Below, in pieces: positions 11,900 to 24,900 of a DNA stretch of 64,000 nucleotides (position 1 is the stretch's first letter; every line of letters starts with the position of its first letter). Below the pieces are notes generated by a model. The model was not told the origin of the DNA and made no database searches. It worked only from the letters and a program-made list of their open reading frames with translations. The stretch is from Parascedosporium putredinis (taxonomy: Eukaryota > Ascomycota > Sordariomycetes > Microascales > Microascaceae): NCBI GenBank assembly GCA_949357655.1, contig CASHTG010000018.1:496001-560000 (forward strand), written 5' to 3'. The position numbers and the translations under genes are program-made.

Positions 11900-14640
11900 C
11901 CGACACCGACGGATAGCCAACGATAACAATGTGCGGACCTGATGACACCTTCCAGTGGCCTGGGGCACGCCACGTTTCGATATGCAGTCCTTCCCCTCCA
12001 GAAGGCTGGCTGACTTTATTAACACACTCACTGCCTGACCACCCCTTCTCCTCTCGTGTCGTGGGTGCTGCCGTTGAATCGCTTTCCTTCCTTTCGCCTT
12101 TTTCTTTGTCAGTGTCTCATCACGGGAAGACCCTGGTGACCCCGCCTGCCTTCCCAGGCGCTTCCTCACTGCCGGGTTTTATACCAAGCCACGCTAAGCC
12201 TGCCTCGAGATGCACGCAAGCACACATGCGCATTTTCTTTTTCTCCCTCTCGCACTTATTACTCTTCTTGCAGCCCAAGGCACATCTCTGCCCGCCTAGT
12301 CTCGAACCGCATAAGCGTCGCTGTCGAAAGGGCCCATTCTTTTATCCCTCTTCTTCTTCTTTTCTTCTTTTCCTTGTTCCCAACAGAAAAGCGCACAGAG
12401 GCATGATGTGATGATGACATCGCCATGGGCTCGGCAAGGCCCAAGTCGGACACTTCACTCCCCTAGTGCCCTGATAACCTTCACAAATTACAATGGAGGG
12501 TAAAAAAAAAAAGAAGACCCCCGCCCTAGGTTTTGATTAGGTCGAAATGATCCATGTCCTGTCCCTCGTTTCCTTCCCTATCCCACCAGCAGCCCCTCTT
12601 TTGTTTCTGGAATGAATCGATGCACCGCAGGCCCAAAACATGCTAGAGCCACGGATAGATACCTCGAGTCTGCGAGAGAGATGGGCTCTGCTGCCGGGTT
12701 GAGCTGGGCTGGCCGTGGCGCGTGGTCGCCGTTGCGTTTGTCCGCCGAGGAATGAGGTTGCGCCGGAATGGGTCGCGCTCTTGGCGGCCAAAAGGCAGCT
12801 CCACTTGTGGTGACTTGCAACATGAACATCTCCGCTCCGTTCACGTTTGTCCTCGATCTCCTCCCGGTCGTAACCCCGCAGGCCAGCTCACACTCGACGA
12901 GTTTGGGCCCGAGCCTTGGGCCTTTTCCAATATTCTCGTTTTCTCTTCCCTTTTGTGCGTGTGTGCGTGTGTGCGTGTGTCGCTAGGATATGCCTTTTTC
13001 TCTCTTCGTGTCCATCCTCTGCTCATTCTTGTCAGACCGCGTATCACCCGTACTAAAGATTGGTGCTACCCGTGAGAGTCTTTATCGATTAGGCCCCCAG
13101 GAAGATTTATTTTTATCGATACGGTGTTTCGGATGTAGGCAAGGAACGACACGAGATGGTGTCCACCCTTTTCGCCATGTTTATCCCCATTCGACATGGG
13201 CCTTTTTCAGTCCTGTGCCCCTCTCTTACTTTGGGTTGTTATTGTTGGCCGGCTTTCTCGTGGCCGCCCCTCCCCCACCATCCATCACCACTCCCCAAGT
13301 CCACCACGTCGGAACAGCCACCCACGCTCAACATCAAATCGACGATTTGCATGTTTTTCCAGCTTATCCCACCCACCGCCTTATTCCTCACCTTGCGGGG
13401 ATATCCTGTTTCTCGTCTTCCCTTTTCTCGACACGCCCCTCCATCCCCGTTCCCACGATAGTCCGCTCTTTTAAAAATGTCAATCTTGCAAAAGATACTT
13501 GACAGAAATGTACCGGCTTCACTGCCTGCACGTCTACTTCGTACCTCGCCCATCATCAATCTTGGGCGGTCTGCACGGTTGTTGAGATCTGATCTTGATG
13601 ACATCCGTCCTGCCCGCCCTCCCTCCTTCGAACGAACACCGTCACTTATACCCCACCCCTTCGCTCTCCACACCCTCTTGTCTCTTACCCATTGTCCTTT
13701 GGCGAGCACCGCCTTTGCCATCCTGAGGTGGGGGCCCCCTCGCACACCGAGAAGCCGCCGTGTCTGGTGAGGGCTGGCACGTTGCATCTTGGTTGAGCCT
13801 TTCCGTGGGCTTGGTGCGCCTTCCTTGGCTCCTCGGGTGCGGGAGGAAGAATCCAAGAACAGGGACCAAGTCCTCCGAGATGCCTTGCCCGAGGATGTGG
13901 TACCCCCGCTGTGATTGGTTTCCTTGTCTCTTGTTCTTATTTTTGTGGCATATCATTTGCATTCCATTCAGCCATCCATCTATCCCCCTCCCGTATATCC
14001 ATGCTGGCACTGCCTGGGCTGGCCGCTAAGGCTGCGTAATCTGCTACTTTCAACGTTCTATTTCTTGTCTTGTTTGACAACGCAGCCTCCCCTCCCCATT
14101 ATACATGGCCTTTTGAAGTTCAGCTGACCGCATTTGCACTTCTGCCTATCTTATCGCTCATTTCGAGGATGGATTGCGATATAGCCGCCTTGCCCTTTTC
14201 CCCACTGTTCAATGTGATTGTCTTTGCCAAGTGACAACCATGTCTAGTTTGTATCGATGCCTTTGCCTCTTTGTTCTTTCGCTTTGTGATACCTAGTAAT
14301 GACCCCACCCCCGACGATCAGGAAATACAACCGCCATCGCTCAATCCTTCCACCCATGCCGTGGCTGGGTATGACCTGATGTGAATGGATGGCTTTGGCC
14401 CGATTACCAACCTTAGTTACCATCATGCTTCTTATCAGCGTCTGGCCGGTCTCCGCCTTCGACAGGCATCCGGCGAGGATAGTATCATTTGCTCCTGATA
14501 TTGGTATCTTCCTTCCTCTAGTCCATCAACCTCTCCCATCCCCCATCGTGCGCCTTCTCCCAAGAGGGTACTTTGGATTGCCTCATTAATATTTTTCTCT
14601 TCTTGTCGTTTTCCTCAGCGGGAGGCGCCAACACATTTAC
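11900..14640 (+). other. C+T-skewed block resembling a long 5' leader or non-coding RNA
   Basis: The plus strand is strongly pyrimidine-rich for about 2.7 kb, with many CTTTTC, TTCTTC and CCCTCC tracts. The long leader of the kinase gene at about 43.1-45.4 kb looks the same. In fungi such sequence is typical around transcription starts and in long 5' UTRs. No coding exon follows on the plus strand before 16.9 kb, so either the transcript is non-coding or its coding part is too short to see. Boundaries are approximate. Confidence 0.35.
12955..12980 (+). repeat. (GTGCGTGT)n microsatellite, about 3 copies
   Basis: GTGCGTGT is repeated in tandem for 26 nt inside the pyrimidine-rich block. It is ordinary low-complexity DNA. 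Confidence 0.85.
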
Positions 14641-16950
14641 CGGTCATGAGCTCGCCCTCGTGATCTAGAATATATTATATAGGCTTAGGGACCTTACGAA
14701 TGGTATGAATGGTTTTGGTAAACCTGTAATGACGTGTAAACTTTTCGTATCTCGACATCCTCCCGCCCCCCTCTAAATTCACCTGGTATCCCTCCCCTCC
14801 GGCAGTCTCGGTCCCGACTACGCTCGCGTGATTCATACCCACGGTGAATGCTCGCCCACCGCTTCCAGGCTGGCCCATGCCCCCACAAGGATAGACAAGC
14901 CCGTTTTGTTTCAGACTGCCTAGTCTACCGTCATTTTCTGGCCTCCGCCCCCGGGCGCCGGGAGTGGGGAGGGTCCAGCCAGCTGGATGGCGCGGGGCAA
15001 ACAGCGCCTTCAATGCTGAGTGGCTGTCTCAAGAGCTAAAGAAAGCAAGGCTCAACGTCGGGCCTTGACAGAGATTCGTCAGCATATCATGCCATTCCGC
15101 AACGGTGATGGCGAGTCTCTGTCAGAGGCGTGGATGATCTTTTTGGGGGATTTCCAGGTATCTGGGGAGAGGGAGGGCGGAGAGCCGAGAAGCCCGGGCA
15201 TCGATCATCCCTCCTTGCATGGGTGGCCTTGTCACCCCTTGCTTATCCGTCCACGATCGAAATAGCATTGGATGCTTTCACGCCGATCACGTCGACCCAT
15301 GGGCGCTCCAGCCGGTTTTCCTCGCTCTTAGTCCCCGACCGGAGCAGGTTCTCCAGATTTTTAGAATACATCCTATCTATATCCAGGGTATCAAGAGAAC
15401 ACTGAAATAAAGTGGTAACGTGAGGATGGCAAGATGAGCAGCACAAGGGCCGAGGAAAGCACAGGGTGGGGAAAGCTTTTTGCAATAAACGGGCACCAGA
15501 GCGGAAGAAATCCATGCACGTTGGTCCCAACTTGGTATGAATCTGGACTGCCCCACGTGCCCATCGCAATAGATTAGCCCAGGCGCTTTCTGACTCCGCG
15601 GTGTTGCTTCATCTAGATGCGGGCCTCTCATCATCGACATCTTCATTGATATTTTACGTTGGCAAGTTAGAATATCGCGCGCTCATTACACCTGTTAATA
15701 TGGGAATTTCCCTACTCCTTCATATTGCACCCGTTGTTCGCGGGACCAACTCTTTTTCTTTCTACTTGGTCTATAATATCGAGTGTATCAACTTGTGCTG
15801 CCGACTCTTCCTTTCTTCCTTCCTCAAGGATCTGGGCAAACCCCGCATTGTATGACATCATAAAGCGCGCCGCACGATCCGCAATCACAATTTAGATCTC
15901 ACCCATCACTCATGAAACGGGGCCCTCGTCAACGCTTGGCTGGAAGGAAAAAAAGGAGGAAACAACAGGATGAAATTTTGGATTCAATTAAATCTTTTTC
16001 AGTCGAATTGCCACCAGAAATTTCGGATTGGGTCTTATTCGCCCGATCAGGGCGGCGATCTCTCTTCGGCTCGAGTAGCCCTCATCGGTGGTTTCTTTTT
16101 GGGAAGGGGTGGGGTGTGCCAGTTGGAAGATTTATATCAGAGGCCTAGTGCTAGCGGTGTTTTCGCCACCCCCTGTCCCTCGAGAAACTAAGCCCTTCCT
16201 TGGGTCCAAGAGGGTGGCCAACCTTTGCCGGCCGGCGAGGAGCGGAGCAAGTTGGATGGCCCATTTGGAAAACGTGGTGCTTCTCTGATTTGGCGGTGTG
16301 TTTCTCGAAACACGCTATCCGTCGGTTTCAGTAAAGAAGTTCCCATTCTGGTTATTGGAGGGGGCAGATCCAAGTCATCTTCATTTGGAATTTTGCCACC
16401 GCCCAGGGGACCGCATCCTTGGCTTGCCTGGGTTTGTCACCTCGGATGGGCTGTGAGTGGAGCACTCAAACCGCTGTGGCAACGAGTCTACAGGAGATAA
16501 TGTACCAAATGGGCACTGAAACGCGCTCGCTTCTGACGAGGAAAACCATCTTGGTCGCTACCTCGGCCAGATACCTCGTCGTATATACTCCGGCGGTGGG
16601 AGAGGGGACACGTCATGAAATGGGCCGATGCTGATCGCGCCGTTTGTTCTTTGGTGCTGATATGTCAGCGGCGCACGGATAGAGATCGGATCCTCCGGGT
16701 ACTGAGCGAAGTCCTGATCGAACTGCGATAGGCCGGATCGGGGGCTCTCTCGACGACAGTACGAATATCGGGGTCGGGCACTCATCGATTGCGCAAGCAG
16801 AATACGCCATAGGGACCGATGAACCGGGCGTTCAAAGGAGGCTTTGTGGGGACACTAGGAGTTGATTGAGCGGAAAGGCCGGCAGGGCTGAAAACCTGGG
16901 AGTAGTTGATGCTCGAGATCAAGTGTTGCTTTCCGCGCAGCAAACGCACG

Positions 16951-17928
16951 CTACTGGACCCCTTCTGCGTCGTCGCCCATGCCGGCTGGCATTTGCGTTG
17001 AGCTAATCCAGTTCTCCATCATGGAATGGCTACCCCCTTGCTGACTGGTACTCGCGGCCGCTGGTGCGGCGCTTCTAGCGCTGCTAACCCTCGTGCCGGT
17101 TTCCCGTCTCTTGACGACGAGGCAGAGCACCATGCCGTATAGCGCGAAACCTTCGTACGAGATGTCCATGGCCATCTTCTTCTTGTCGTCCGGATCTTGG
17201 TCCCCGAGGAGGGTATTTTGTCTGGCGCGTTTAGTAGGAGGTGCCGATTCTGAATCGGACCGTATTTCTTGCACGTCGTCGCCATCATCGGCGTCGTCAT
17301 CTTCGCTCCCAGTTCCGGAGGCGTCAAAGTCAGAACCAGACTCTTCCCCTCTAGCGCGATGCCTTTTCCTAGAATGCTGTAGACCGGGAGCCTGAGGTAT
17401 GTTTCCGAGATCAAACGCGTCCTCATCATCTTCCTCTCTCAATGGTACGGGCTCATCGGGGGCATTGTCTATGTCTATTGCCTCCTCTCTCGTCTCACCC
17501 ATGAGCTTGCTGGAGTTGGACTGGAGCCGTTTGGGAACCTTGTCCCGGAAGTGCTTATGCTTCATCAGGATAGAATGCCTCGTGGCGGTTTCCATGAGAA
17601 ACATGGCAACTTCAAAATCCTCTATACCAGGGAGTTAGCGACTTGCACGTTGATGGTTGCCTATGTTCACGTAACGACGACGGGTCTACGCACCGCCGGT
17701 GATTATGTCTTTGACAGCCTTCTTTTTCGTGCCTCTTTTTAAAGCCCGTTCTCTTTCTTCTCTCAGCTTCGGGAGTACTAGGGGCTGGATTGACTGGATG
17801 ATGCGGGGAAGCACTGGGTCGCGGGGATTGAGTAACCAGCTCTGTGCCAGCGCTGGGTTATCGAGGTAAATGCGGCATTCTAGCACCGAGTACTTCGTGA
17901 TGCGCAAATACCTGCGTATTGGAGGCAT
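16951..17928 (-). CDS. Conserved-looking fungal protein of unknown function, 301 aa, one intron
   Basis: Two exons, 17928-17694 and 17621-16951, are joined across a 72-nt intron (donor GTGCGT, branch CTAAC, acceptor TAG) that keeps frame and forms a Glu codon at the junction. The N-terminal ~100 residues (start MPPIRRYLRI) look globular and constrained, with a Leu/Pro-rich middle. Residues ~120-220 are acidic and low in complexity, with runs such as REEDDEDAFDLG, and carry basic KRHR and KRARQ patches that could be nuclear localisation signals. The last ~60 residues are Ala/Ser-rich and end near ENWISSTQ. I do not recognise the family. A nuclear role is only inferred from the acidic and basic low-complexity segments. 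This is one of the few genes here with no frame break. It is divergent from the tRNA synthetase gene. Confidence 0.8.
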
Positions 17929-18270
17929 TCTTATAATACCTAGCGTGCTGAGGTGGTATCTATTTTTTCTTATTTTTAAAGATTAAAGAAAGGAATAATT
18001 TGGAAAGATGTGCGGGAGCAGAGCTGCTGTCGTTGATGACGCCGTGAACTGAACGATCCCGGTCATGGTTGGTTGGAGCTTTTGGGCGTAGCCTTGCTGT
18101 GGCGGCCTCTAAATTTAGAGCGATCCAAAAGTCTAGACGCGTGGTGGGACCACTCTCGCGACAGCCTCGTTCCAGCCAACCAAAATTTTCCCACGTTAAA
18201 CCCCACGACCTCCCCTTTCGATACCACCGGCCTCCTTAGGGATAACCACGTACGATGAGACCGCGGTAAC
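17929..18270. promoter_or_regulatory. Divergent promoter region, 342 bp
   Basis: This short region separates the start codons of two divergently transcribed genes, the unknown protein on the left and the mitochondrial Ile-tRNA synthetase on the right. It must hold both promoters and both 5' UTRs. I see no clear TATA box. Coordinated expression is possible but not shown. Confidence 0.6.
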
Positions 18271-21200
18271 ATGTCAAAATCATGGTCATCGACGCTTAGG
18301 CTTCCCAAATCCACCTTTCCGTGTGTCCTCCCCGTGATACGTCAATCGCGACTCTGCAGCTAGCTAACTCGAGCTTCCATCACAGCCCTCGACCGCTCCC
18401 GAAGCTCCGAGACCAATATTTGAAGCGATGCGCCGACGACCTATATAAATGGCAGGCGGAGAACCGCCCCGAAGAGAAGCCTTTTGTCCTCCATGATGGC
18501 CCGCCGTATGCCAATGGCGATCTTCATGTTGGTCATGCGCTGAATAAGATACTGAAGGATATGATCTTGAGGGTGAAAGTGCAGCAGGGTATGATGGGAT
18601 CCTTGCGCTTACCCCCATTATTCCAACCCGGCTGAGCTTGATTGACTGATGCTTTTGCTCACGTAGGATACCGAGTCACATACCGACCGGGATGGGATTG
18701 TCACGGCCTCCCATTGAGCTCAAGGCTCTTGGGGCCGCCGGCGCAAAGAACCTCGCGCCTAGCGAAATACGCGCCTCTGCTCGAAAGCTTGCCTCTGATA
18801 CGGTACTGAAACAGATGGCGGCCTTTAGATCCTATGCCGTCATGAGCGACTGGGACCGCAGGTGGACGACGATGGACCCCGACTTTGAAATCCAGCAGCT
18901 CCGTCTCTTCCAGCGACTCGTTCGCCAAGGGTTGATCTACCGAAAACATAAGCCCGTTTACTGGTCGCCATCTTCTGGGACTGCATTGGCGGAGGCGGAA
19001 CTGGAATACAATGAAAACCACGTCTCGTGGTCCGCCTATGTAAAGTTTCCTATCGTGGGAGACTGGGCGTCTGTGCTGGGGATGGCTGATTTCCCCGGGC
19101 GCCTCTATGCTGTTGTTTGGACGACAACTCCTTGGACATTACCCTCCAACCGGGCGATTGCCGTCCATGATGATCTTGAGTACTCTATTGTGGAGCATGG
19201 TCAGGATGCGCTTATCATCGCGAATAGCCGACTAGAGGCTGTGCAGTCTTGGTCTGGCGGGCCTCTCCGCGTTTTGGCCTCTTCGGTCAAAGGCTCTATA
19301 ATCAGGAAACTTCATTATTCCAATCGCCTCCGAGGTCGCGCTGCCAAGCCGTCCCCCATATTGCATGCGGACTTCGTGTCTGCTACTTCCGGTACTGGGC
19401 TGGTTCATATGGCCCCCGCTCACGGCTTCGACGACTATGAGGCCTGTTCTGCCTTAAACCTTGATGTCTCCGCGCCTATTACCAATGACGGATATTTCAC
19501 AGCAGAGGCCTATCCCGATGACCCTGAGCGACTGACATCTGCCCCTTCAATTCTGGACGGTGGAGGCAAAGTGGTCCTGGAGATCCTTGGGGATGATGTC
19601 CTTCACGTCCATAAGTACACTCACAAATACCCCTATGACTGGAGGACAAAGAAGCCGGTTGTAATCCGAGCTACCGCACAGTGGTTCGCCGACGTTGGCA
19701 GCATCAAGGGTGAAGCCCTTTCCGCTTTGGAAAAGGTCAAATTCATTCCTGCGACAGGGAGAACGCGGCTCGAGAGCTTCGTCCAGGGCCGAAGCGAATG
19801 GTGCATCTCGAGGCAGCGCTCCTGGGGTGTGCCCATCCCTGTTCTCTATGATCATGAAGGAGAAGCCATTTGTACTGACGAGGTTATCGAACACATCATC
19901 TCAACTATTAGAGTGCGAGGCATCGATGCTTGGTTTTCTGACAGCCCTGACGAGCCTGCATGGGTAGCGCCTGGTCTCAAGGGTGAATATCGACGAGGCG
20001 CAGATACTATGGACGTCTGGTTCGACAGCGGTAGTAGCTGGAGTCAGACCGAGGGTCAGGCCGACGTCTATCTAGAGGGCTCCGACCAGCACCGCGGTTG
20101 GTTCCAGTCCAGTCTCTTGACTTGGATCGCCGCCTCCCGAGACCAGAACCTTTCTCTTACACGGAGCACCGCACCCTTTAAAACCTTGGTGACCCATGGA
20201 TTTACGCTTGACGCTGAGGGCAAGAAGATGTCCAAATCTGTCGGAAACATGATTCTCCCAGTCCAGGTAATGAACGGAACCCTGCTACCTCCTATCAAGG
20301 TCAAAGGTAAAGCAGGCAAGAACCTACCGCCTACTTTCAACGCACTCGGACCGGATATGCTTCGACTATGGACCGCAAGCTCCGAGTACACCAAGGATGT
20401 CGCCATTGGGGAGTCTGTGCTAAAGACCATCCAGGTTGCACTTTTGAAATACCGCACCATTATGAAGATGTTACTTGGTTCCATGCACGAGTCTGCGCGT
20501 CATGGCCCTTTAACCACAGTGGACCATATCGCTCTAGTGCACCTCAAGGACGTGATGAGCGAAGTTTCCACTGCATACGATAACCATGAATTTTACAAGG
20601 CCTTCTCGACGCTCAATCACTGGGTTTCGACGGATTTGTCTGCTTTCTACCTAGAAGCTCTCAAGGATAGGTTGTACTGTGGAGACGGTGGTGGCGTCCT
20701 TGAGCCGCTTTTCTTTGGATTCTCGAGAATGCTATCACCCATGGCGCCGATGCTCGTGGAAGAGGCGTGGGATAACCGACCCGAGTGGATGAAGATTGAC
20801 CAGTAGGTTTTGGCCGCTTTGGATTGGGTTATGGTAACTTGGCACTGACCTGAGTTCTCTAGATCACTCGTACACCCTCTCCAACAGCTCTACGATGCGC
20901 CCCTCTTCCCTAGCCACAGGTTCGCCATGAATGAGAGTGAGCTAAGGAAGGATATTCCTATCGTTGTGTCGGCTCACGCGGCGGTGAAATCAGCCCTTGA
21001 AACCGCCCGGCTGGCTAAGGCACTAGGCTCATCACTTCAGAGTTCTGTCGTTATTTCCGTGCCCGAAGGGATGTAGCCGCAGCACTTAGAAGGCACGTGG
21101 GTGAACTTGACAGCATCTTTGTCGTCTCTTCAGTTGGCATCAATGTTGCCGTCCCTGAGACCACCTGGGTATACGAAGAGACATTTGAGGTCAATGGGGT

Positions 21201-21321
21201 GCAAGGCAAGGTCCATATTCTCCCACCCAGACAGCACAAGTGCGAAAGGTGCTGGCGATATCTCGCTGAACAGGAGGACAGCCTGTGTCCAAGGTGCGAC
21301 GGGGTCGTCGGTAAAATGTAA
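18271..21321 (+). CDS. ISM1: Isoleucyl-tRNA synthetase, mitochondrial (class I), two apparent 1-base losses
   Basis: This enzyme charges mitochondrial tRNA-Ile with isoleucine. Exons are 18271-18320, 18386-18588, 18667-20802 and 20863-21321, giving about 949 aa, near the usual size. The class I HIGH motif appears as HVGH near residue 62 and the second motif as KKMSKSVGN near residue 605. An editing/CP1 region lies between them, and a C-terminal zinc finger (CERCW...CPRC, near residue 923) is typical of IleRS. The start was chosen because it gives a short basic, Ser/Thr-rich leader that fits mitochondrial import. Two breaks interrupt the frame. At ~18711 the invariant WDCHGLPIELK block needs one more base in CCC. 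At ~21068 one more G restores frame to the C-terminal domain. All motifs survive, so an assembly error is more likely than a pseudogene. Confidence 0.92.
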
Positions 21322-21943
21322 AATATTGAAAGAATTAGAGGACTTGTATTATATTTGCACGTGGAATTTTAGAAGTAGATACACTTGGGCGGCTTCTTCT
21401 CAACTTATTAGTAGATTTCTATGTCCTGAAATTATACTCGGATTGATAAATATTCAGGGGATACAGCCACATTTGCGATTAACGTGAATTGTTTAGTAAT
21501 CGAGTTTTCGATGGCACGGAATCCAGTCCTGGTTTTGATACCTTGTGTGCATGTGACGACACATGAGGCCCGCGACGCACGATTCGTGATTTCCCCGGAG
21601 ATGGGATTAACAACCGTCCTTTCAAACCCGCTCATTATTTCTCGCTAAGGGCTCACAACCGAACAACGAGCCCGTCCTGCTGCTGCATACCGCATATACT
21701 CACAACCACTGCGGCTTTTTTCTCTTTTTTTTCCTCTTTCTTGCTTCTGCACCATGCTCTAGGCCTAGCACCGCAACCCGACCCATATCCTTGTAACCGA
21801 CGACACCTCCCATCATCCCCACGCGCGGACGAGGCGAACCGAAGCACCGATTTGCCGTAACCACGAGGGGAAGCCGAACAGCACATTTGGGAGCCTGTCA
21901 TGCTGCACTCCCGAAACGCATAAAAACGGTGGTTTCCGCTGCG
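21322..21943. other. Intergenic region between tandem plus-strand genes
   Basis: This 622-bp region holds the 3' UTR of the Ile-tRNA synthetase and the promoter of the next gene. The first part is AT-rich, as expected of a 3' UTR, and a T/C-rich tract lies near 21715-21745. I see no coding signal. Confidence 0.6.
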
Positions 21944-24900
21944 ATGGCGGAGAATAGTCGTGGGCTGTCGTTAGGCATGCAGGGAGAGAAATCGAACGTT
22001 GCCAAGGCGTCGGGCGAAAGCAGGCTTTGGGCTCGAACGAAGTGAACGCGACGAGAAGTACGACGAACGAGCCGAGGAGCACGAACCATGTCGAGGATAA
22101 TCCATCGAAGAAGGAAGAGACGCTGCCCGGCACAAATGCAGCCTCGAGGTTATCGCGAGTTAGCCAGAGATCGCAGAAGCCGAAGAAAAGTGGGGGTTTC
22201 CTACTGCAAGGCACTGTTGCGGAATCGAATACCGCAGAGGAGAATGCTCCCCAGCGAAAAAGAAATTCGAGGAGACTTTTGCAGAGCATCAGGCCGAAAT
22301 CCTCGAGGGCACAGGAGAAGAGCAACTCTGCTACAAGTCGCGATGGTCTCGGGATCACGGCAGATCAGGACGGGAGGGAAGGATCGACCGCCTCACCACA
22401 AAAGTCTGAGTTGAATGTTAAGAAGACTAGAGATGCATCGCGCGAGGCTCCTGCGCCCGAGGAGCTGGATAGACCAGATCGGTCCTCGCTCGATGCCGAA
22501 TCGGCGCAGATTGTAGATATGGCCTTGCGAGTTAGTCAGTCGAGGAGGCTGGCGTCACAGCGGCTGGTATCACAACAGCTCCCGCCGCGACTTAGCCCGC
22601 TCCCCGACACCTCTGGTGTGAGCAGTCTTCGGCAGCACTTGCTCCAACAGAGGAAGATGTCGAGAACGGGTTCCCCACGGCCCGATCGAGTGACACCTCG
22701 AAATGCCTCCGGCTTGCGCCACGCATTTGAATCATTCGATGTCACCGCAACAGACGGAGGATATCGCTATCACGTTTCTCAGTCTACTCTTGCCCGGGTC
22801 CAAAAGGCCAAGGAGTATATCGAACTCATGGCGCAATATCGACGGCTACTGGAACATGTCCCTCCGTTGAGGGCTAATGGTTCTCACCCACCTCCAACGG
22901 CAACATCAATGCGGTCTTCGCCTCGATCGTCGGCTTACAATACACTGGGCCGACAATATAATCCCCTTCAGTACATTCGCAACCGCAAAGTTAGGGCCCG
23001 GGAACGGCAGGCGATCGATGGTGAGGCACAAGGGTTTAAAGATGTCGCCCAAGTTACGAGCTGGATAGATGAGATCGATCTCACGTCACACACAAGCCTC
23101 GAACCCTCAGTCGCCTCCGAGATTACCCCGCCGCTTCCCGTCTATCACCAAGCAGAGATGGCCTCCGCAGATGTGTTTACAGCGTCAACAAGTTCGAATG
23201 CCTCGGCGAAGCCTAACAGACCTCGCGTCGATTGGATCGTCGAGCCTGCAGATATGATTGCCGATGTGTATTGGTTGGAGCAAGGTAGCAACAAGCTTTT
23301 GATTGAAGACCGGCAGTGGAGCCGGCTCTATCCCCGAGGTTCCGATCTTGAGGTATCTCTGCGGCACATGTCCTCACCCCAGAATGGCCCCGCGGCTACA
23401 GTGACGTCTCGCCCAGGGACGAGAGAGCATGCAGAGGAATTGGTGCAGGAGAAAACCCCAGACTCCAATCCCCCAAGGTAGAGGCTGAGCCCTCCCTGAT
23501 CATCCTCGGGACCGGTCCCGTCTACGTCCCAGGGGTATGCATCACCGCCACCATAGTTCTCTCCATAGTAACCACGACTTTTTCGGTTGGCAAGAGGGTC
23601 TGCGTCTGATCTGTCGGATAGCGACAATGACTATAGGGATACGCGGTTTAGGAGCGGCACAATCACAACTTCTTCTAAGGATATCCTCGCAAAGCAGATG
23701 ATGGAGATGATTGCAAAGGAAGAAAAGGAAACGACCTCGAAGCCACCAAGACCCGAAGCTTCAAGATATCCTCCCGTGTCCTACCGTACACCTGAAAAGT
23801 AAAGGATCCCGGGTCTAAGCCACCAAGCCGTCTACACAGCCGCCAGAATTCGTTTAACAACGCCACGAGCGACCGGGAGGAGAATTCTGGTGCGCGGGTG
23901 CAGGAGCCTCACTCATCCCTCCGCAATCGTCGCCCACGGCGCCCTCGCTTAGACGTGCCATCCGGCGGCGACCGGCCGTCGTTGGAGGTAGAACGTACTG
24001 CGCCAAACTCGCCGGAGGCAGTTCCTTCCCGAGATAGCTACCTCGACATATCGCCTATGCCTAGCCGCGGAGGCTCGCCCACGCGCAATCCATTTTCCAA
24101 AGTCAAGCAAATCTTCAAGGATCCAGCAAAGGAGAGATACTCGATCAATATTGACGAAAAGTTCCGCGAGATTGACGTGGACGCCGATCTTTCTCGGTGG
24201 ACATCGGATCCCTTCAACGCCCCATCCGAGAAGCGAAGCACTTCTCTCGAGAGACAATTATCGACTAGCTCGAATGGCCGACCCGCTGCCGGTAGAATCC
24301 CACCAGATGCTGGCCTCGGCCACCGCCGCCTACCTAGCGTCAAAGTCAAGGGAGATGAGGGTGCAGGAATCCGGGGTCTTCTCCGTGGGCCAGGCGCGCG
24401 GATTGATACGGTTCTACGAACTGGAGTGTCAAAGTTAGGCGACATCATCTGGAAGAAGGAGCTTGATCTGCCCGAGGCCGTTTTGTCTGAAGAAAGCTCG
24501 TCGTCAGACTCGGAAGGCGAAACAAGAGGCCGTAAGGGCACATGGCCTCGTGGTAGCCATGACGAGTCCGTCGATGTGGCTAGGTCGTACCTTAACCAGA
24601 TGCCCGAATTCCATCATACTGGGCGGCCATCTGATGCCACCCGAACTAAGACTAGCGATCCGGTCAATGATATGCGAGGGTCAAGACGCTTGAGCTTCCA
24701 GTCTGGAGGTTTTAGTGACGCCACAACGCAACAGGCCAGCCAGAACAACAAAAGCCACCTTTCCCCGGACGAACAGTCGGACTTATCCGACGGGCCAGGG
24801 ACGGGACAGAGAGCTAGAGCTCAAGCTAAGCGCTTAACAGCAATGTTGGCCGTCCCACCCTCGTTTAGCACTTCGCGGCACTATTCATCCATGTCCCGGC

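Larger units (their letters stand above)
1..16950. other. Gene desert, no supported protein-coding gene
   Basis: No reading frame in this stretch shows a recognisable family, plausible exon chain or spliced continuation, although genes to the right are obvious even when broken by indels. It is not AT-rich, so it does not look like a RIP-degraded repeat, and I see no transposase or reverse-transcriptase fragments. It holds low-complexity tracts, a 14-bp palindrome, one 283-codon open frame (8202-9053) and a pyrimidine-rich block at about 11.9-14.6 kb. It could be long regulatory DNA or non-coding transcription units. Confidence 0.6.

Noticed and set aside
12990..13502. 170-codon plus-strand frame with hydrophobic stretches
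   Set aside because: The Phe/Leu/Ser/Pro composition is what CT-rich DNA gives in translation, and no homologous pattern or splice structure supports it.
13239..13856. 205-codon minus-strand frame
   Set aside because: It is the purine-rich complement of the pyrimidine-skewed block. Its Arg/Gly/Lys-rich translation reflects base composition only.
1..16950. RIP-degraded transposon or Starship-like element
   Set aside because: No AT-rich blocks, terminal repeats, tyrosine-recombinase or polymerase fragments were seen.
23478..23594. Possible 117-nt frame-keeping intron in the tail-anchored-protein gene
   Set aside because: The donor GTAGAG and acceptor AAG are weak and there is no good branch point. 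Three single-base losses (C5, CCC, GGG) give a continuous reading through the same stretch, matching the error pattern elsewhere.
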